Notes: generated from the letters alone by a model not told the origin. Shown: positions 31,882-44,740, counted from the stretch's first letter. The stretch: 64,000 bases of DNA from Pithys albifrons albifrons (GCF_047495875.1 NC_092468.1:192845-256844), one strand, 5' to 3'. Made by a program: numbers and translations.

Positions 31882-32238
31882 ATGTTCTCTTGCTCCTGGA
31901 TCCTCGTTTTATTCCTTGTACTGACTGTTTTTGTGAGTTCAGGCAGCTCAACTCGTACCTGCTGTGAATGCAGCCACTGCAAGGAGAAGCCTCACAGCCA
32001 CAGCAAGCTGTCTGTCTGTCCTGCCTCACCTCAACAGAGAGCAAACCCCAAGCGTGAGTCACATGGTGAATTGTCGTTATTCCTGTGTGACCAGGGGAAA
32101 GACATGAGGAGGTGGGACAGGGCATCTACTTCTGTGCTTGAAGTCCAGGTATGGAAATCAAAAGGTAAGAAAGCTGGTAAAAAAGCTGTCCACATGTTGA
32201 AGCAGAGATCCCAGAACAGAGCCAAGAACAGCAATTAG
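31882..32238 (+). CDS. 118-residue ORF, signal-peptide-like start, copy 1
   Basis: Residues 1-22 (ending LVLTVFVSSGSS) look like a signal peptide or membrane anchor. A Cys-rich patch with TRTCCECSHCKEK follows. The middle (GELSLFLCDQGKDMRRWD) is related to the C-terminal part of Gag in the provirus at 50.9-52.5 kb (NLWFYLHEHGEDMRKWD), and the tail is Lys-rich. It is thus a fusion of a hydrophobic leader with a Gag remnant. The second copy, 2.5 kb away, differs at only 5 residues. Function is unknown; it may be an untranslated relic. Confidence 0.5.
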   Translation: MFSCSWILVLFLVLTVFVSSGSSTRTCCECSHCKEKPHSHSKLSVCPASPQQRANPKRESHGELSLFLCDQGKDMRRWDRASTSVLEVQVWKSKGKKAGKKAVHMLKQRSQNRAKNSN

Positions 32239-32639
32239 GCCGCCCTGCCTCCAGCCGAGAGGAGGAGGAGAACAACCAAGTCTACTGGACATTGCTGAAC
32301 CAGAAAACTAGCCAAGACTGTACCTCTACACTGACTTGTAGGTGACAGCCAGTGCCCCTCTGAGGGTGGCTGGACCGATAAAAGAAGATTAATTGAATCA
32401 CAGAGAGGCCCATGTGGACTGTTGGTGTGTGGCAGGACACTGCTGCTTGAGTAGAATCTGTAGAGATTCATCATGTGGATGCTCATGTGCCCAAAGGCTG
32501 AGCTAATAAGGAACATCACACCTGGACTGGCATAAGGGAGAGTTGTTCCTGGCTCAATGGGCCCAGGATGCCTCAGGCCACCTGCGGGTGGATTTAACCA
32601 TGGACATTATTTCCCAGGTTATCCGCTATTGTGAAACCC

Positions 32640-33025
32640 CTGAGAAGGGGATAGTGACCCCAGTGTGGGGATGGAGACCCCTGAAAAGGGGATGGAGACC
32701 CCTGAGAAGGGGATGGAGACCCCTGAGAAGGGGATGGAGACCCTTGAGAAGGGGACGGAGACCCTTGAGAAGGGGACGGAGACCCCTGAGAAGGGGATGG
32801 AGACCCCAGTGTGGGGATGGAGACCCCAGTGTGGGGATGGAGACCCTTGAGAAGGGGATGGAGACCCTTGAGAAGGGGATGGAGACCCCAGTGTGGGGAT
32901 AGTGACCCCAGTGTGGGGATAGTGACCCCAGTGTGGGGATAGTGACCCCTGAAAAGGGGATAGTGCCCCCAGTGTGGGGATGGTGACCCTAAAGAGGGTA
33001 TAGTGACCCCTGAGAAGGGGATGGG
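32640..33025 (+). repeat. 20-bp minisatellite in ERVL internal region 1
   Basis: Units of CCCTGAGAAGGGGATGGAGA with variants CCCAGTGTGGGGAT. About 18 units here, against only a handful in the sister element (35135-35265). Confidence 0.9.
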
Positions 33026-33326
33026 ATGGTCCCAATGTGCACCTCAAGGACATTTAACCTTGAGGAAAAAAGGTAACTTGGATTTTGAGTTTTGTGTTGT
33101 AGGACATGAACCATGAGATGAAGAAGACCTGAGCTGAACTGGTGTTGGTGTCCAATGATGAACTGTTTTTTCCTGCCTTAAGTACCTACCCCATCCTAAT
33201 GGACTATTGCCTACAATATGGAGGGGTGGAAGATGGCCCTGGAAAGAACAAAGACTGTTTAAGCGCGGGAATAGATAGATTGAAGATATGAGTGATGTAA
33301 TATGGTATGGAATAAGGGGTGGAATA

Positions 33327-34245
33327 TGTTATGGGTTTAGCCAGGTGGGCCTACATTTAGGTTTTAAAGTTCAGCTAGGCCTAGGATTGTCAGCTGATTT
33401 AAGCTGGGCTGAGCTAGTTCACAGCTGACTTCTTCTAGCCAATAATATTGTATTCCATACCATATTGCATCATCTCAAAAGGGATAAGAGCTGGTGTGTG
33501 AGTGTGGCTTGTGCAGTTTCTTCACAGGTGTGGTGCCAGCAAGACACTCTGCTGTCCCAGGAGGGATGGGGAGGCCCAAGCCCAGAGCACCGGCTTAACA
33601 TCATGTTATCTGAGGGAAGTAAAATATTTGTTCCTAGCTTTTCTCTCTGCTTAAGTCTGTCTCTGAAGAACCAACTTCTCTAGAATGATTTGTAGTTAAA
33701 ATGGTAGAATTTGTGTTTACTGGGAAGTGGGAAGTTATTTCTTGTTATACATGACTTGTGTAAGTGTGTGTTACATTGTAGTATCCTCTTAATTTTCTCT
33801 TTTCTGTATAAATACATGTAGTTAGTTTCAGCATAGACCTGGCTTTGGAAGTTTTTTTTTCCTCTCTCCCTCTTCTTTTTCCCTTGGCTAGTTAAAGGGA
33901 GGAGGAGCCCTTTTCACCCTGTCCTGGACAGTTGGCACTTTGCCAGCTCAGCCCAAAACATCTCCCTCTTCTTTTCCCCTTAGCTGGTTGGGGGGAGGAG
34001 GAACACTTTCACTCTGTCCTGGGCAGTTGGCACTTTGCCAGCTCAGCCCAAAACATCTCCCTCTTCTTTTCCCCTTAGCTGGTTGGGGGGAGGAGGAACA
34101 CTTTCACTCTGTCCTGGGCAGTTGGCACTTTGCCAGCTCAGCCCAAAACATCTCCCTCTTCTTTTCCCCTTAGCTGGTTGGGGGGAGGAGGAACACTTTC
34201 ACTCTGTCCTGGGCAGTTGGCACTTTGCCAGCTCAACCCAGGACA
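33327..34245 (+). mobile_element. LTR 2 of tandem array, expanded
   Basis: Same termini as LTR 1 but 919 bp long, because a 95-bp segment near the 3' end (ACATCTCCCTCTTCTTTTCC to GCTCAGCCCAAA) is repeated about three extra times (periods at about 33960, 34055 and 34150). It serves as the 3' LTR of one element and the 5' LTR of the next. Confidence 0.9.
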
Positions 34246-35571
34246 GATAAATTGTGCATTGGCCGGGAAACGAAGGACACTGGCAAGTGTCCCAGAAGGC
34301 TGGCAGGGCTTCCGGGAGCTTTGTTATAGAAACATTCCTTGTGATCTGCTTTGTTATGGTACATCTAGAACAACCTAGATAAGAATGTCCTCTTGCAACT
34401 GGATCCTCATTTTATTCCTTGTACTGACTGTTTTTGTGAGTTCAGGCAGCTCAACTCGTACCTGCTGTGAATGCAGCCACTGCAAGGAGAAGCCTCACAG
34501 CCACAGCAAGCTGTCGGTCTGTCCTGCCTCACCTCAGCAGAGAGCAAACCCCAAGCGTGAGTCACATGGTGAACTGTCGTTATTCCTGTGTGACCAGGGG
34601 AAAGACATGAGGAGGTGGGACAGGGCATCTACTTCTGTGCTTGAAGTCCAGGTATGGAAATCAAAAGGTAAGAAAGCTGGTAAAAAAGCTGCCTACATGT
34701 TGAAGCAGAGATCCCAGAACAGAGCCAAGAACAGCAATTAGGCCGCCCTGCCTCCAGCCGAGAGGAGGAGGAGAACAACCAAGTCTACTGGACATTGCTG
34801 AACCAGAAAACTAACCAAGACTGTACCTCTACACTGACTTGTAGGTGACAGCCAGTGCCCCTCTGAGGGTGGCTGGACCGATAAAAGAAGATTAATTGAA
34901 TCACAGAGAGGCCCATGTGGGCTGTTGGTGTGTGGCAGAACACTGCTGCTTGAGTAGAATCTGTAGAGATTCATCATGTGGATGCTCATGTGCCCAAAGG
35001 CTGAGCTAATAAGGAACATCACACCTGGACTGGCATAAGGGAGAGTTGTTCCTGGCTCAATGGGCCCAGGATGCCTCAGGCCACCTGCGGGTGGATTTAA
35101 CCATGGACATTATTTCCCAGGTTATCCACTATTGTGAAACCCCTGAGAAGGGGTTAGTGACCCCAGTGTGGGGATAGTGACCCCTGAAAAGGGGATAGTG
35201 CCCCCAGTGTGGGGATGGTGACCCTAAAGAGGGTATAGTGACCCCTGAGAAGGGGATGGGATGGTCCCAATGTGCACCTCAAGGACATTTAACCTTGAAA
35301 AAAAAAACAAACTTGCATTTTGAGTTCTGTGTTGCAGGACATGAACCATCAGATGAAGAAGACCTGAGCTGAACTGGTGTTGGTGTCCAATGATAAACTG
35401 TTTTTTCCTGCCTTAAGTACCTACCCCATCCTAATGGACTATTGCCTACAATATGGAGGGGTGGAAGATGGCCCTGGAAAGAACAAAGACTGTTTAAGCG
35501 CGGGAATAGATAGATTGAAGATATGAGTGATGTAATATGGTATGGAATAAGGGGTGGAATATGTTATGGGT
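34246..35571 (+). mobile_element. internal region 2 of non-autonomous ERVL element
   Basis: Sister of internal region 1 with the same order of gag, protease, RNase H and integrase scraps and the same terminal AATAAGGGGTGGAATA (35556-35571). It is about 250 bp shorter because the 20-bp minisatellite is not expanded. Confidence 0.8.
34385..34741 (+). CDS. 118-residue ORF, signal-peptide-like start, copy 2
   Basis: Same length and frame as the copy at 31882. Differences fall at residues 2, 5 and 9 in the leader and two adjacent residues near position 102. The CCECSHC patch and the Gag-like segment are unchanged. Conservation of the full frame in both copies may reflect recent duplication rather than selection. 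Confidence 0.5.
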   Translation: MSSCNWILILFLVLTVFVSSGSSTRTCCECSHCKEKPHSHSKLSVCPASPQQRANPKRESHGELSLFLCDQGKDMRRWDRASTSVLEVQVWKSKGKKAGKKAAYMLKQRSQNRAKNSN

Positions 35572-36194
35572 TTAGCCAGGTGGGCCTACATTTAGGTTTT
35601 AAAGTTCAGCTAGGCCTAGGATTGTCAGCTGATTTAAGCTGGGCTGAGCTAGTTCACAGCTGACTTCTTCTAGCCAATAATATTGTATTCCATACCATAT
35701 TGCATCATCTCAAAAGGGGTAAGAGCTGGTGTGTGGGTGTGGCTTGGGCAGTTTCTTCACAGCTGTGGTGCCAGCAAGACACTCTGCTGTCCCAGGAGGG
35801 ATGGGGAGGCCCAAGCCCAGAGCACCGGCTTAACATCATGTTATCTGAGGGAAGTAAAATATTTGTTCCTAGCGTTTCTCTCTGCTTAAGTCTGTCTCTG
35901 AAGAACCAACTTCTCTAGAATGATTTGTAGTTAAAATGGTAGAATTTGTGTTTACTGGGAAGTGGGAAGTTATTTCTTGTTATACATGACTTTGTGTAAG
36001 TGTGTGTTACATTGTAGTATCCTCTTAATTTTCTCTTTTCTGTATAAATACATGTAGTTAGTTTCAGCATAGACCTGGCTTTGGAAGTTTTTTTTCCTCT
36101 CTCCCTCTTCTTTTTCCCTTGGCTTGTTGGGGGGAGGAGGAACCCTTTTCACATGTCCTGGACAGTTCGCACTTTGCCAGCTAAGCCCAGGACA
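35572..36194 (+). mobile_element. LTR 3 of tandem array
   Basis: A 623-bp LTR with the same start as LTRs 1 and 2, ending TAAGCCCAGGACA. The 189-bp satellite begins at the next base. No 5-bp duplication links this right flank to the left flank of LTR 1. Confidence 0.9.
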
Positions 36195-39100
36195 CTTGGG
36201 CTCTCAGGTGCCAATGATGGGGCCCGATTAACCCTAGAAATGGAACAATCGCTTTCTGTCCTGGGAGCCTCTTCCCTGTGAGGAGTCTTCATCCGTCTGG
36301 AATTGAGGGCTGAAAAACGGCACGTTCCCGGACAAGAAAGTGGTACGCGCCGTTGATGTTTGCGCCCAGGGAAAAGGTGGCAGCCTTGAACTCTCAGGTG
36401 CCAATGATGGGGCACCATTGACCCTAGAAAAGGACAATTCGATTTCTGACCTGGCACCTTTTCCCTGTGACGTGTCTTCGTCCGTCTGGAATTCTGGGCT
36501 GAAAAATGGCACTTCCCCGGACCCGCAAGTGCGACGCGCCGTCGACATTTGTGCCCAGGCAAAAGGTGGCAGCCTTGGGCTCTCAGGTGCCAATGATGAG
36601 GCCCCGTTAACACTAGATAAATAACAATCGCTTTCTGTCCTGGCACCTTTTCCCTGGGAGGAATCTTCGTCCATCTGGAAAGCTGGGTTCAAAAATTGCA
36701 CTGCCCCAAACCCGCACAAGGTACACACCGTCGAGCTTTGCGCCCAGGGAAAAGGGGGCAGCCTTCGGCTCTCAGCTGCCAATGATGGGGCCCCATTACT
36801 CCTAGAAAAGGAGAAATCCATTCCTGTCCTGGCACCTTTTCCCAGGGAGGAATCTTCATCGGTCTGGAATTCTGGAATGAGAAACGGCAATTTCCCGGAC
36901 ACTCACGTAGCACGCATGGTCGAGCTTTGCGCCCAGGGTATAGGAGGCAACCTTGGGCTCTCAGGTGACAATGATGGAGCCCGATTAACCCTAGAAATGG
37001 AACAATCGCTTTCTGTCCTGGGAGCCTCTTCCCTGTGAGGAGTCTTCATCCGTCTGGAATTGAGGGCTGAAAAACGGCACTTTCCCGGACAAGAAAGTGG
37101 TACGCGCCGTTGATGTTTGCGCCCACGGAAAAGGTGGCAGCCTTGAACTCTCAGGTGCCAATGATGGGGCACCATTGACCCTAGAAAAGGACAATTCGAT
37201 TTCTGACCTGGCACCTTTTCCCTGTGACGTGTCTTCGTCCGTCTGGAAATCTGGGTTCAAAAATGGCACTTCCCTGGACCCGCAAGTGGCACACGCCATC
37301 AACATTTGCGCCCAGGGAAAAGGGGGCAGCCTTCGGCTCTCACCTGCCAATGATGGTGCCCCATTATCCCTAGAAAAGGCACAATGGCTTTCTGTCCTGG
37401 CACTTTTTCCCAGGGAGGAATCTTCATCGCTTTGGAATTCTGGTCTGAGAATCGGCACTTTCCTGGACCCGCAAGTGGAACGCACCATCCAGCTTTGCGT
37501 CCAGGGAAAAGGTGGCAGTCTTGGGCTCTCAGGTGCCAATGATGGAGCCCCATTACCTTTACAAAACGCACAATGGCTTTCTGTCCTGGCACCTTTTCCC
37601 TGGGAGGAGTCTTCATTGGTCTGGAATTCTGGGCTGTCAAATGACACTTTCTGGGACCAGCACGTGGCACGCACTGTCGAGCTTTGCGCCCAGGGAAAAG
37701 GAGGCAACCTCTGGCTCTCAGATGCCAATGACGGGCCCCCATTAACACTAGAAATGGAACAATTGCTTTCTGTCCTGGGAGCCCTTTCCTTGGGAGGAGT
37801 CGTCATCCGTCTGGAATTCTGGGCTGAACAAAGCACTTTCTCTGACCTGCACGTGGCAGGCACCATCTAGCATTGCGCCCAGGGAAAAGGTGGCAGCCTT
37901 GGGCTCTCAGGTGCCAACGATGGGTCCCCGTTAACACTAGATAAATAACAATCGCTTTCTGTCCTGGCACCTTTTCCCTGGGAGGAATTTTCGTCCGTCT
38001 GGAATTCTGGGCTGAAAAACGGCACTTCCCCGGACCTGCAAGTGGAACGCACCGTCGAGCTTTGTGTCCAGGCAAAAGGTGGCAGCCTTGGGCTCTCAGG
38101 TGCCAATGATGGGGCCCCATTACCCCTAGAAAAAGAACACTCGCTTTCTGTCCTGGCACCTTTTCCCTGGGAGGAATCTTCATTGGTCTGAAATTCTGGG
38201 CTGAAAACGGCTCTTTCCCTTACCCGCATGTGGCACGCACCGTTGAGCTTTGCGCCCAGGGAAAAGGTGGCAGCCCTGGTCTCTCAGCTGCCAATTTTGG
38301 GGCCCCATTAACCCTAGAAAAGGCACAATGGCTTTCTGTCCTGGCACCTTTTCCCAGGGAGAAATCTTCGCTGGCCTTAAATTCTGGGATGAGAAACGGC
38401 ACATTCTCGGACTTGCAAGTGGCACGCGCCGTCGACATTTGCGCCCAGGGAAAAGGTGGCACCCTTGGGCTCTCAGGTGCCAAAGATGGGGCCCCATTAC
38501 CCCTAGAAAAGGCACAATGGCTTTCTGTCCTGGCACCATTTCCCAGAGAGGAATCGACTTCCGTCTGGAATTCTGGGCTGAAAAACGGCCCTTTCCCGGA
38601 CCCGCACAGGGTATGCACCGTCGAGCTTTGCACCCAGGGAAAAGGTGGCAGCCTTGGGCTCTCAGGTGCCAATGATGGGGCCCAATTAGCATTACAAAAT
38701 ACACAATGGCTTTGTCTCCTGGTACCTTTTCCCTGGGAGGTGTCTTCATAGGTCTGGAATTCTGGGCTGAAAAATGGCACTTTCCCGGACCCGCACGTGG
38801 AACGCTCCGTCGAGCTTTGCTCCCAGGGAAAAGGTGGCAGCCTTGGGCTCTCAGGTGTCAATTTTGGGGCCCCATTAGCCCTAGAAAAGGCACAATTGCT
38901 TTCTGCCCTGGCACATTTTCCCTGGGAGAAATCTTCATCGGCTTCGAATTCTGGGATGAGAAACAGCACATTCCTGGACCCGCAAGTGGCACGCACCGTT
39001 GAGCTTTGCGCTCAGGGAAAAGGTTGCAGCCTTCGGCTCTCAGGTGTCAATGATGGAGCCCCATTAACCCTAGAAAAGGAACAATCGCTTTCTGTCCTGA

Positions 39101-40599
39101 CTCTTTTTCCCAGGGAGGAATCTTCATCGGTCTGGAATTCTGGAATGAGAAACGGCAATTTCCTGGACCCTTACGTAGCACGCAGGGTCGAGCTTTGCGC
39201 CCAGGGTATAGGAGGCAACCTTGGGCTCTCAGGTGCCAATGATGGGGCCCGATTAACCCTAGAAATGGAACAATCGCTTTCTGTGCTGGGAGCCTCTTCC
39301 CTGTGAGGAGTCTTCATCGGTCTGGAATTGAGGGCTGAAAAACGGCACTTTCCCGGACTAGAAAGTGGTACGCGCCGTTGATGTTTGTGCCCACGGAAAA
39401 GGTGGCAGCCTTGAACTCTCAGGTGCCAATGATGGGGCACCATTGACCCTAGAAAAGGACAATTCGATTTCTGACCTGGCACCTTTTCCCTGTGACGTGT
39501 TTTCGTCCGTCTGGAATTCTGGGCTGAAAAATGGCACTTCCCCGGACCCGCAAGTGGGACGCGCCGTCGACATTTGTGCCCAGGCAAAAGGTGGCAGCCT
39601 TGGGCTCTCAGGTGCCAATGATGAGGCCCCGTTAACACTAGATAAATAACAATCGCTTTCTGTCCTGGCACCTTTTCCCAGGGAGGAATCTTCGTCCGTC
39701 TGGAAATCTGGGTTCAAAAATGGCACTGCCCCAAACCCGCACAAGGTACACACCGTCGAGCTTTGCGCCCAGGGAAAAGGGGGCAGCCTTGGGCTCTCAG
39801 GTCCCAATGATGGGGCCCCATTACCCCTACAAAAAGCACAATGACTTTCTGTCCTGGCACCTTTTCCCTGGGAGGAGTCTTCATTGGTCTGGAATTCTGG
39901 GCTGTAAAATGGCACTTTCTGGGACCAGCACGTGGCACGCACTGTCGTGCTTTGCGCCCAGGGAAAAGGAGGCAACCTCTGGCTCTCAGATGCCAATGAC
40001 GGGCCCCCATTAACACTAGAAATGGAACAATCGCTTTCTGTCCTGGGAGCCTTTTCCCTGGGAGGAGTCGTCATCCGTCTGGAATTCTGGGCTGAACAAA
40101 GCACTTTCTCTGACCTGCACGTGGCAGGCACCATCTAGCTTTGCGTCCAGGGAAAAGGTGGCAGCCTTAGACTCTCAGGTGCCAACGATGGGTCCCCGTT
40201 AACACTAGATAAATAACAATCGCTTTCTGTCCTGGCACCTTTTCCCTGGGAGGAATTTTCGTCCGTCTGGAATTCTGGGCTGAAAAACGGCACTTCCCCG
40301 GACCTGCAAGTGGAATGCACCGTCGAGCTTTGTGCCCAGGCAAAAGGTGGCAGCCTTGGACTCTCAGGTGCCAATGATGGGGCCCCATTACCCCTAGAAA
40401 AAGAACAATGGCTTTCTGTCCTGGCACCTTTTCCCTGGGAGGAATCTTCATTGGTCTGGAATTCTGGGCTGAAAACAGCTCTTTCCCTTACCCGCATGTG
40501 GCACGCACCGTCGAGCTTTGCGCCCAGGGTAAAGGTGGCAGCCCTGGGCTCTCAGGTGCCAATTTTGGGGCCCCATTAACCCTAGAAAAGGCACAATGG

Positions 40600-43500
40600 C
40601 TTTCTGTCCTGGCACCTTTTCCTAGGGAGAAATCTTCGCTGGCCTGGAATTCTGGGTTGAGAAACGGCACATTCCCGGACTTGCAAGTGGCACGCGCCGT
40701 CGACATTTGCTCCCAGGGAAAAGGTGGCACCCTTGGGCTCTCAGGTGCCAATGATGGGGCCCCATTACCCCTACAAAAAGCACAATGGCTTTCTGTCCTG
40801 GCACCTTTTCCCAGGGAGGAATCTTCATCGGTTTGGAATTCTGGTCTGAGAATCGGCACTTTCCTGGACCCGCAAGTGGAATGCACCATCCAGCTTTGCG
40901 TCCAGGGAAAAGGTGGCAGTCTTGGGCTCTCAGGTGCCAATGATGGGGCCCCATTACCTTTACAAAAAACACAATGGCTTTCTGTCCTGACACCTTTTCC
41001 ATGGGAGGAGTCTTCATTGGTCTGGAATTCTGGGCTGTAAAATGGCACTTTCTGGGACCAGCACGCGCATGCACTGTCGTGCTTTACGCCCAGGGAAAAG
41101 GAGGCAACCTCTGGCTCTCAGATGCCAATGACGGGCCCCCATTAACACTAGAAATGGAACAATCGCTTTCTGTCCTGGGAGCCCTTTCCCTGGGAGGAGT
41201 CGTCAGCCGTCTGGAATCCTGGGCTGAACAAAGCACTTTCTCTGACCTGCACGTGGCAGGCACCATCTAGCATTGCGCCCAGGGAAAAGGTGGCAGCCTT
41301 GGGCTCTCAGGTGCCAACGATGGGTCCCCGTTAACACTAGAAAAATAACACTTGCTTTCTGTCCTGGCACCTTTTCCCAGGGAGGAATCTTCGTCCGTCT
41401 GGAAATCTGGGTTTAAAAATGGCACTGCCCCAAACCCGCACAAGGTACACACCGTCGAGCTTTGCGCCCAGGGAAAAGGGGGCAGCCTTGGGCTCTCAGC
41501 TGCCAATGATGGTGCCCCATTACCCCTACAAAAGGCACAATGGCTTTCTGTCCTGGCACCTTTTCCCAGGGAGGAATCTTCATCGCTTTGGAATTCTGGT
41601 CTGAGAATCGGCACTTTCCTGGACCCGCAAGTGGAACGCACCATCGAGCTTTGCGTCCAGGGAAAAGGTGGCAGTCTTGGGCTCTCAGGTGCCAATGATG
41701 GGGCCCCATTACCTTTACAAAAAGCACAATGTCTTTCTGTCCTGGCACCTTTTCCCTGGGAGGAGTCTTCATTGGTCTGGAATTCTGGGCTCTAAAATGG
41801 CACTTTCTGGGACCAGCACGCAGGGTCGAGCTTTGCGCCCAGTGAAAAGGAGGCAACCTCTGGGTCTCAGATGCCAATGACGGGCCCCCATTAACACTAG
41901 AAATGGAACAATTGCTTTCTGTCCTGGGAGCCTTTTCCCTGGGAGGAGTCGTCATCCGTCTGGAATCCTGGGCTGAACAAAGGTCTTTCTTTGACCTACA
42001 AGTGGCACGCGCCATCTAGCTTTGTGCCCAGGGAAAAGGTGGCAGCCTTGGGCTCTCAGGTGCCAATGATGGGGCCCCGTTAACACTAGATAAATAACAA
42101 TCGCTTTCTGTCCTGGCACCTTTTCCCTGGGAGGAATTTTCGTCCGTCTGGAATTCTGGGCTGAAAAACGGCACTTCCCCGGACCTGCAAGTGGAACGCA
42201 CCGTCGAGCTTTGTGCCCAGGCAAAAGGTGGCAGCCTTGGGCTCTCAGGTGCCAATGATGGGCCCCATTACCCCTAGAAAAAGAACACTCGTTTCCTGTC
42301 CTGGCACCTTTTCCCTGGGAGGAATCTTCATTGGTCTGAAATTCTGGGCTGAAAACCGCTCTTTCCCTTACCCGCATGCGGCACGCACCGTCGAGCCTTG
42401 CGCCCAGGGAAAAGGTGGCAGCCCTGGGCTCTCAGCTGCCAATTTTGGGGCCCCATTAACCCTAGAAAAAGAACAATCGCTTTCTGTCCTGGCACCTTTT
42501 CCCAGGGAGAAATCTTCGCTGGCCTTAAATTCTGGGATGAGAAACGGCATGTTCCCGGACTTGCAAGTGGCACGCGCCGTCGACATTTGCGCCCAGGGAA
42601 AAGGTGGCACCCTTGGGCTCTCAGGTGCCAAAGATGGGGCCCCATTACCCCTAGAAAAGGCACAATGGCTTTCTGTCCTGACACCTTTTCCTAGAGAGGA
42701 ATCGACTTCCGTCTGGAATTCTGGGCTGAAGAACGGCCCTTTCCCGGACCCGCACAGGGTATGCACCGTCGAGCTTTGCACCCAGGGAAAAGATGGCAGC
42801 CTTGGGCTCTCAGGTGCCAATGATGGGGCCCAATTAGCATTACAAAAAACACAATGGCTTTGTCTCCTGGTACCTTTTCCCTCTGAGGAATCTTCATAGG
42901 TCTGGAATTCTAGGCTGAAAAATGGCACTTTCCCGGACCCGCATGTGGAACGCTCCGTCGAGCTTTGCGCCCAGGGAAAAGGTGGCAGCCTTGGGCTCTC
43001 AGGTGTCAATTTTGGGGCCCCATTACCCCTAGAAAAGGCACAATTGCTTTCTGTCCTGGCACCTTTTCCCTGGGAGAAATCTTCATCGGCCTCGAATTCT
43101 GGGATGAGAAACAGCACATTCCTGGACACGCAAGTGGCACGCACCGTCGAGGTTTGCGCTCAGGGAAAAGGGGGCAGCCTTCGGCTCTCAGGTGTCAATG
43201 ATGGAGCCCCATTAACCCTAGAAAAGGAACAATCGCATTCTGTCCTGACACCTTTTCCAAGGGAGGAATCTTCATCGGTCTGGAATTCTGGAATGAGAAA
43301 CGGCAATTTCCCGGACCCTCACGTAGCACGCATGGTCGAGCTTTGCGCCCAGGGTATAGGAGGCAACCTTGGGCTCTCAGGTGCCAATGATGGGGCCCGA
43401 TTAACCCTAGAAATGGAACAATCGCTTTCTGTGCTGGGAGCCTCTTCCCTGTGAGGAGTCTTCATCCGTCTGGAATTGAGGGCTGAAAAACGGCACTTTC

Positions 43501-44740
43501 CCGGACAAGAAAGTGGTATGCGCCGTTGATGTTTGCGCCCACGGAAAAGGTGGCAGCCTTGAACTCTCAGGTGCCAATGATGGGGCACCATTGACCCTAG
43601 AAAAGGACAATTCGATTTCTGACCTGGCACCTTTTCCCTGGGAGGTGTCTTCGTCCGTCTGGAATTCTGGGCTGAAAAACGGCACTTCCCTGGACCCGCA
43701 AGTGGCACGCGCCGTCGACATTTGCGCCCAGGCAAAAGGTGGCAGCCTTGGACTCTCAGGTGCCAATGATGGGGCCCTGTTAACACTAGAAAAATAACAC
43801 TTGCTTTCTGTCCTGGCACCTTTTCCCAGGGAGGAATCTTCGTCCGTCTGGAAATCTGGGTTCAAAAATGGCACTGCCCCAAACCCGCACAAGGTACACA
43901 CCGTCGAGCTTTGTGCCCAGGGAAAAGGGGGCAGCCTTGGGCTCTCAGGTGCCAATGATGTTGCCCCATTACCCCTACAAAAGGCACAATGGCTTTCTGT
44001 CCTGGCACCTTTTCCCAGGGAGGAATCTTCATCGGTTTGGAATTCTGGTCTGAGAATCGGCACTTTTCTGGACCCGCAAGTGGAACGCACCATCGAGCTT
44101 TGCATCCAGGGAAAAGGTGGCAGTCTTGGGCTCTCAGGTGCCAATGATGGGGCCCCATTACCTTTACAAAAAACACAATGGCTTTCTGTCCTGGCACCTT
44201 TTCCATGGGAGGAGTCTTCATTGGTCTGGAATTCTGGGCTCTAAAATGGCACTTTCTGGGACCAGCACGTGGCACGCACTGTCGTGCTTTACGCCCAGGG
44301 AAAAGGAGGCAACCTCTGGCTCTCAGATGCCAATGACGGGCCCCCATTAACACTAGAAATGGAACAATTGCTTTCTGTCCTGGGAGCCCTTTCCTTGGGA
44401 GGAGTCGTCAGCCGTCTGGAATCCTGGGCTATACAAAGCACTTTCTCTGACCTGCACGTGGCAGGCACCATCTAGCTTTGCGCCCAGGGAAGAGGTGGCA
44501 GCCTTGGGCTCTCAGGTGCCAACAATGGGTCCCCGTTAACACTAGATAAATAACAATCGCTTTCTGTCCTGGCACCTTTTCCCTGGGAGGAATTTTCGTC
44601 CGTCTGGAATTCTGGGCTGAAAAACGACACTTCCCCGAACCTGCAAGTGGAATGCACCGTCGAGCTTTGTGCCCAGGCAAAAGGTGGCAGCCTTGGGCTC
44701 TCAGCTGCCAATTTTGGGGCCCCATTAACCCTAGAAAAGG
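40600..44740 (+). repeat. higher-order repeat copy 1 (4149-bp period)
   Basis: A 22-monomer block that repeats with an offset of exactly 4149 bp in the next block. Every conceptual frame between about 40.97 and 44.35 kb has a partner 4149 bp downstream with the same or nearly the same translation. The outer edges are approximate. Confidence 0.85.

Larger units (their letters stand above)
31751..33326 (+). mobile_element. internal region 1 of non-autonomous ERVL element
   Basis: A 1.58-kb internal region with only scraps of retroviral genes. A gag C-terminal piece lies within the ORF at 31882-32238. A protease-start-like piece lies near 32240, followed by RNase H-like sequence (TCTACACTGACTTGTAGGTG near 32325). 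Integrase zinc-domain-like sequence is near 32545-32640, and these pieces match the order in the ERVL provirus at 52.2-54.9 kb. A 20-bp minisatellite (32640-33020) and a polypurine tract AATAAGGGGTGGAATA (33311-33326) follow. It cannot encode its own polymerase. Confidence 0.8.

Noticed and set aside
42000..43000. CENP-B box in the satellite monomer
   Set aside because: No sequence with the required spaced TTCG...A..CGGG pattern was found by eye in the representative monomers.
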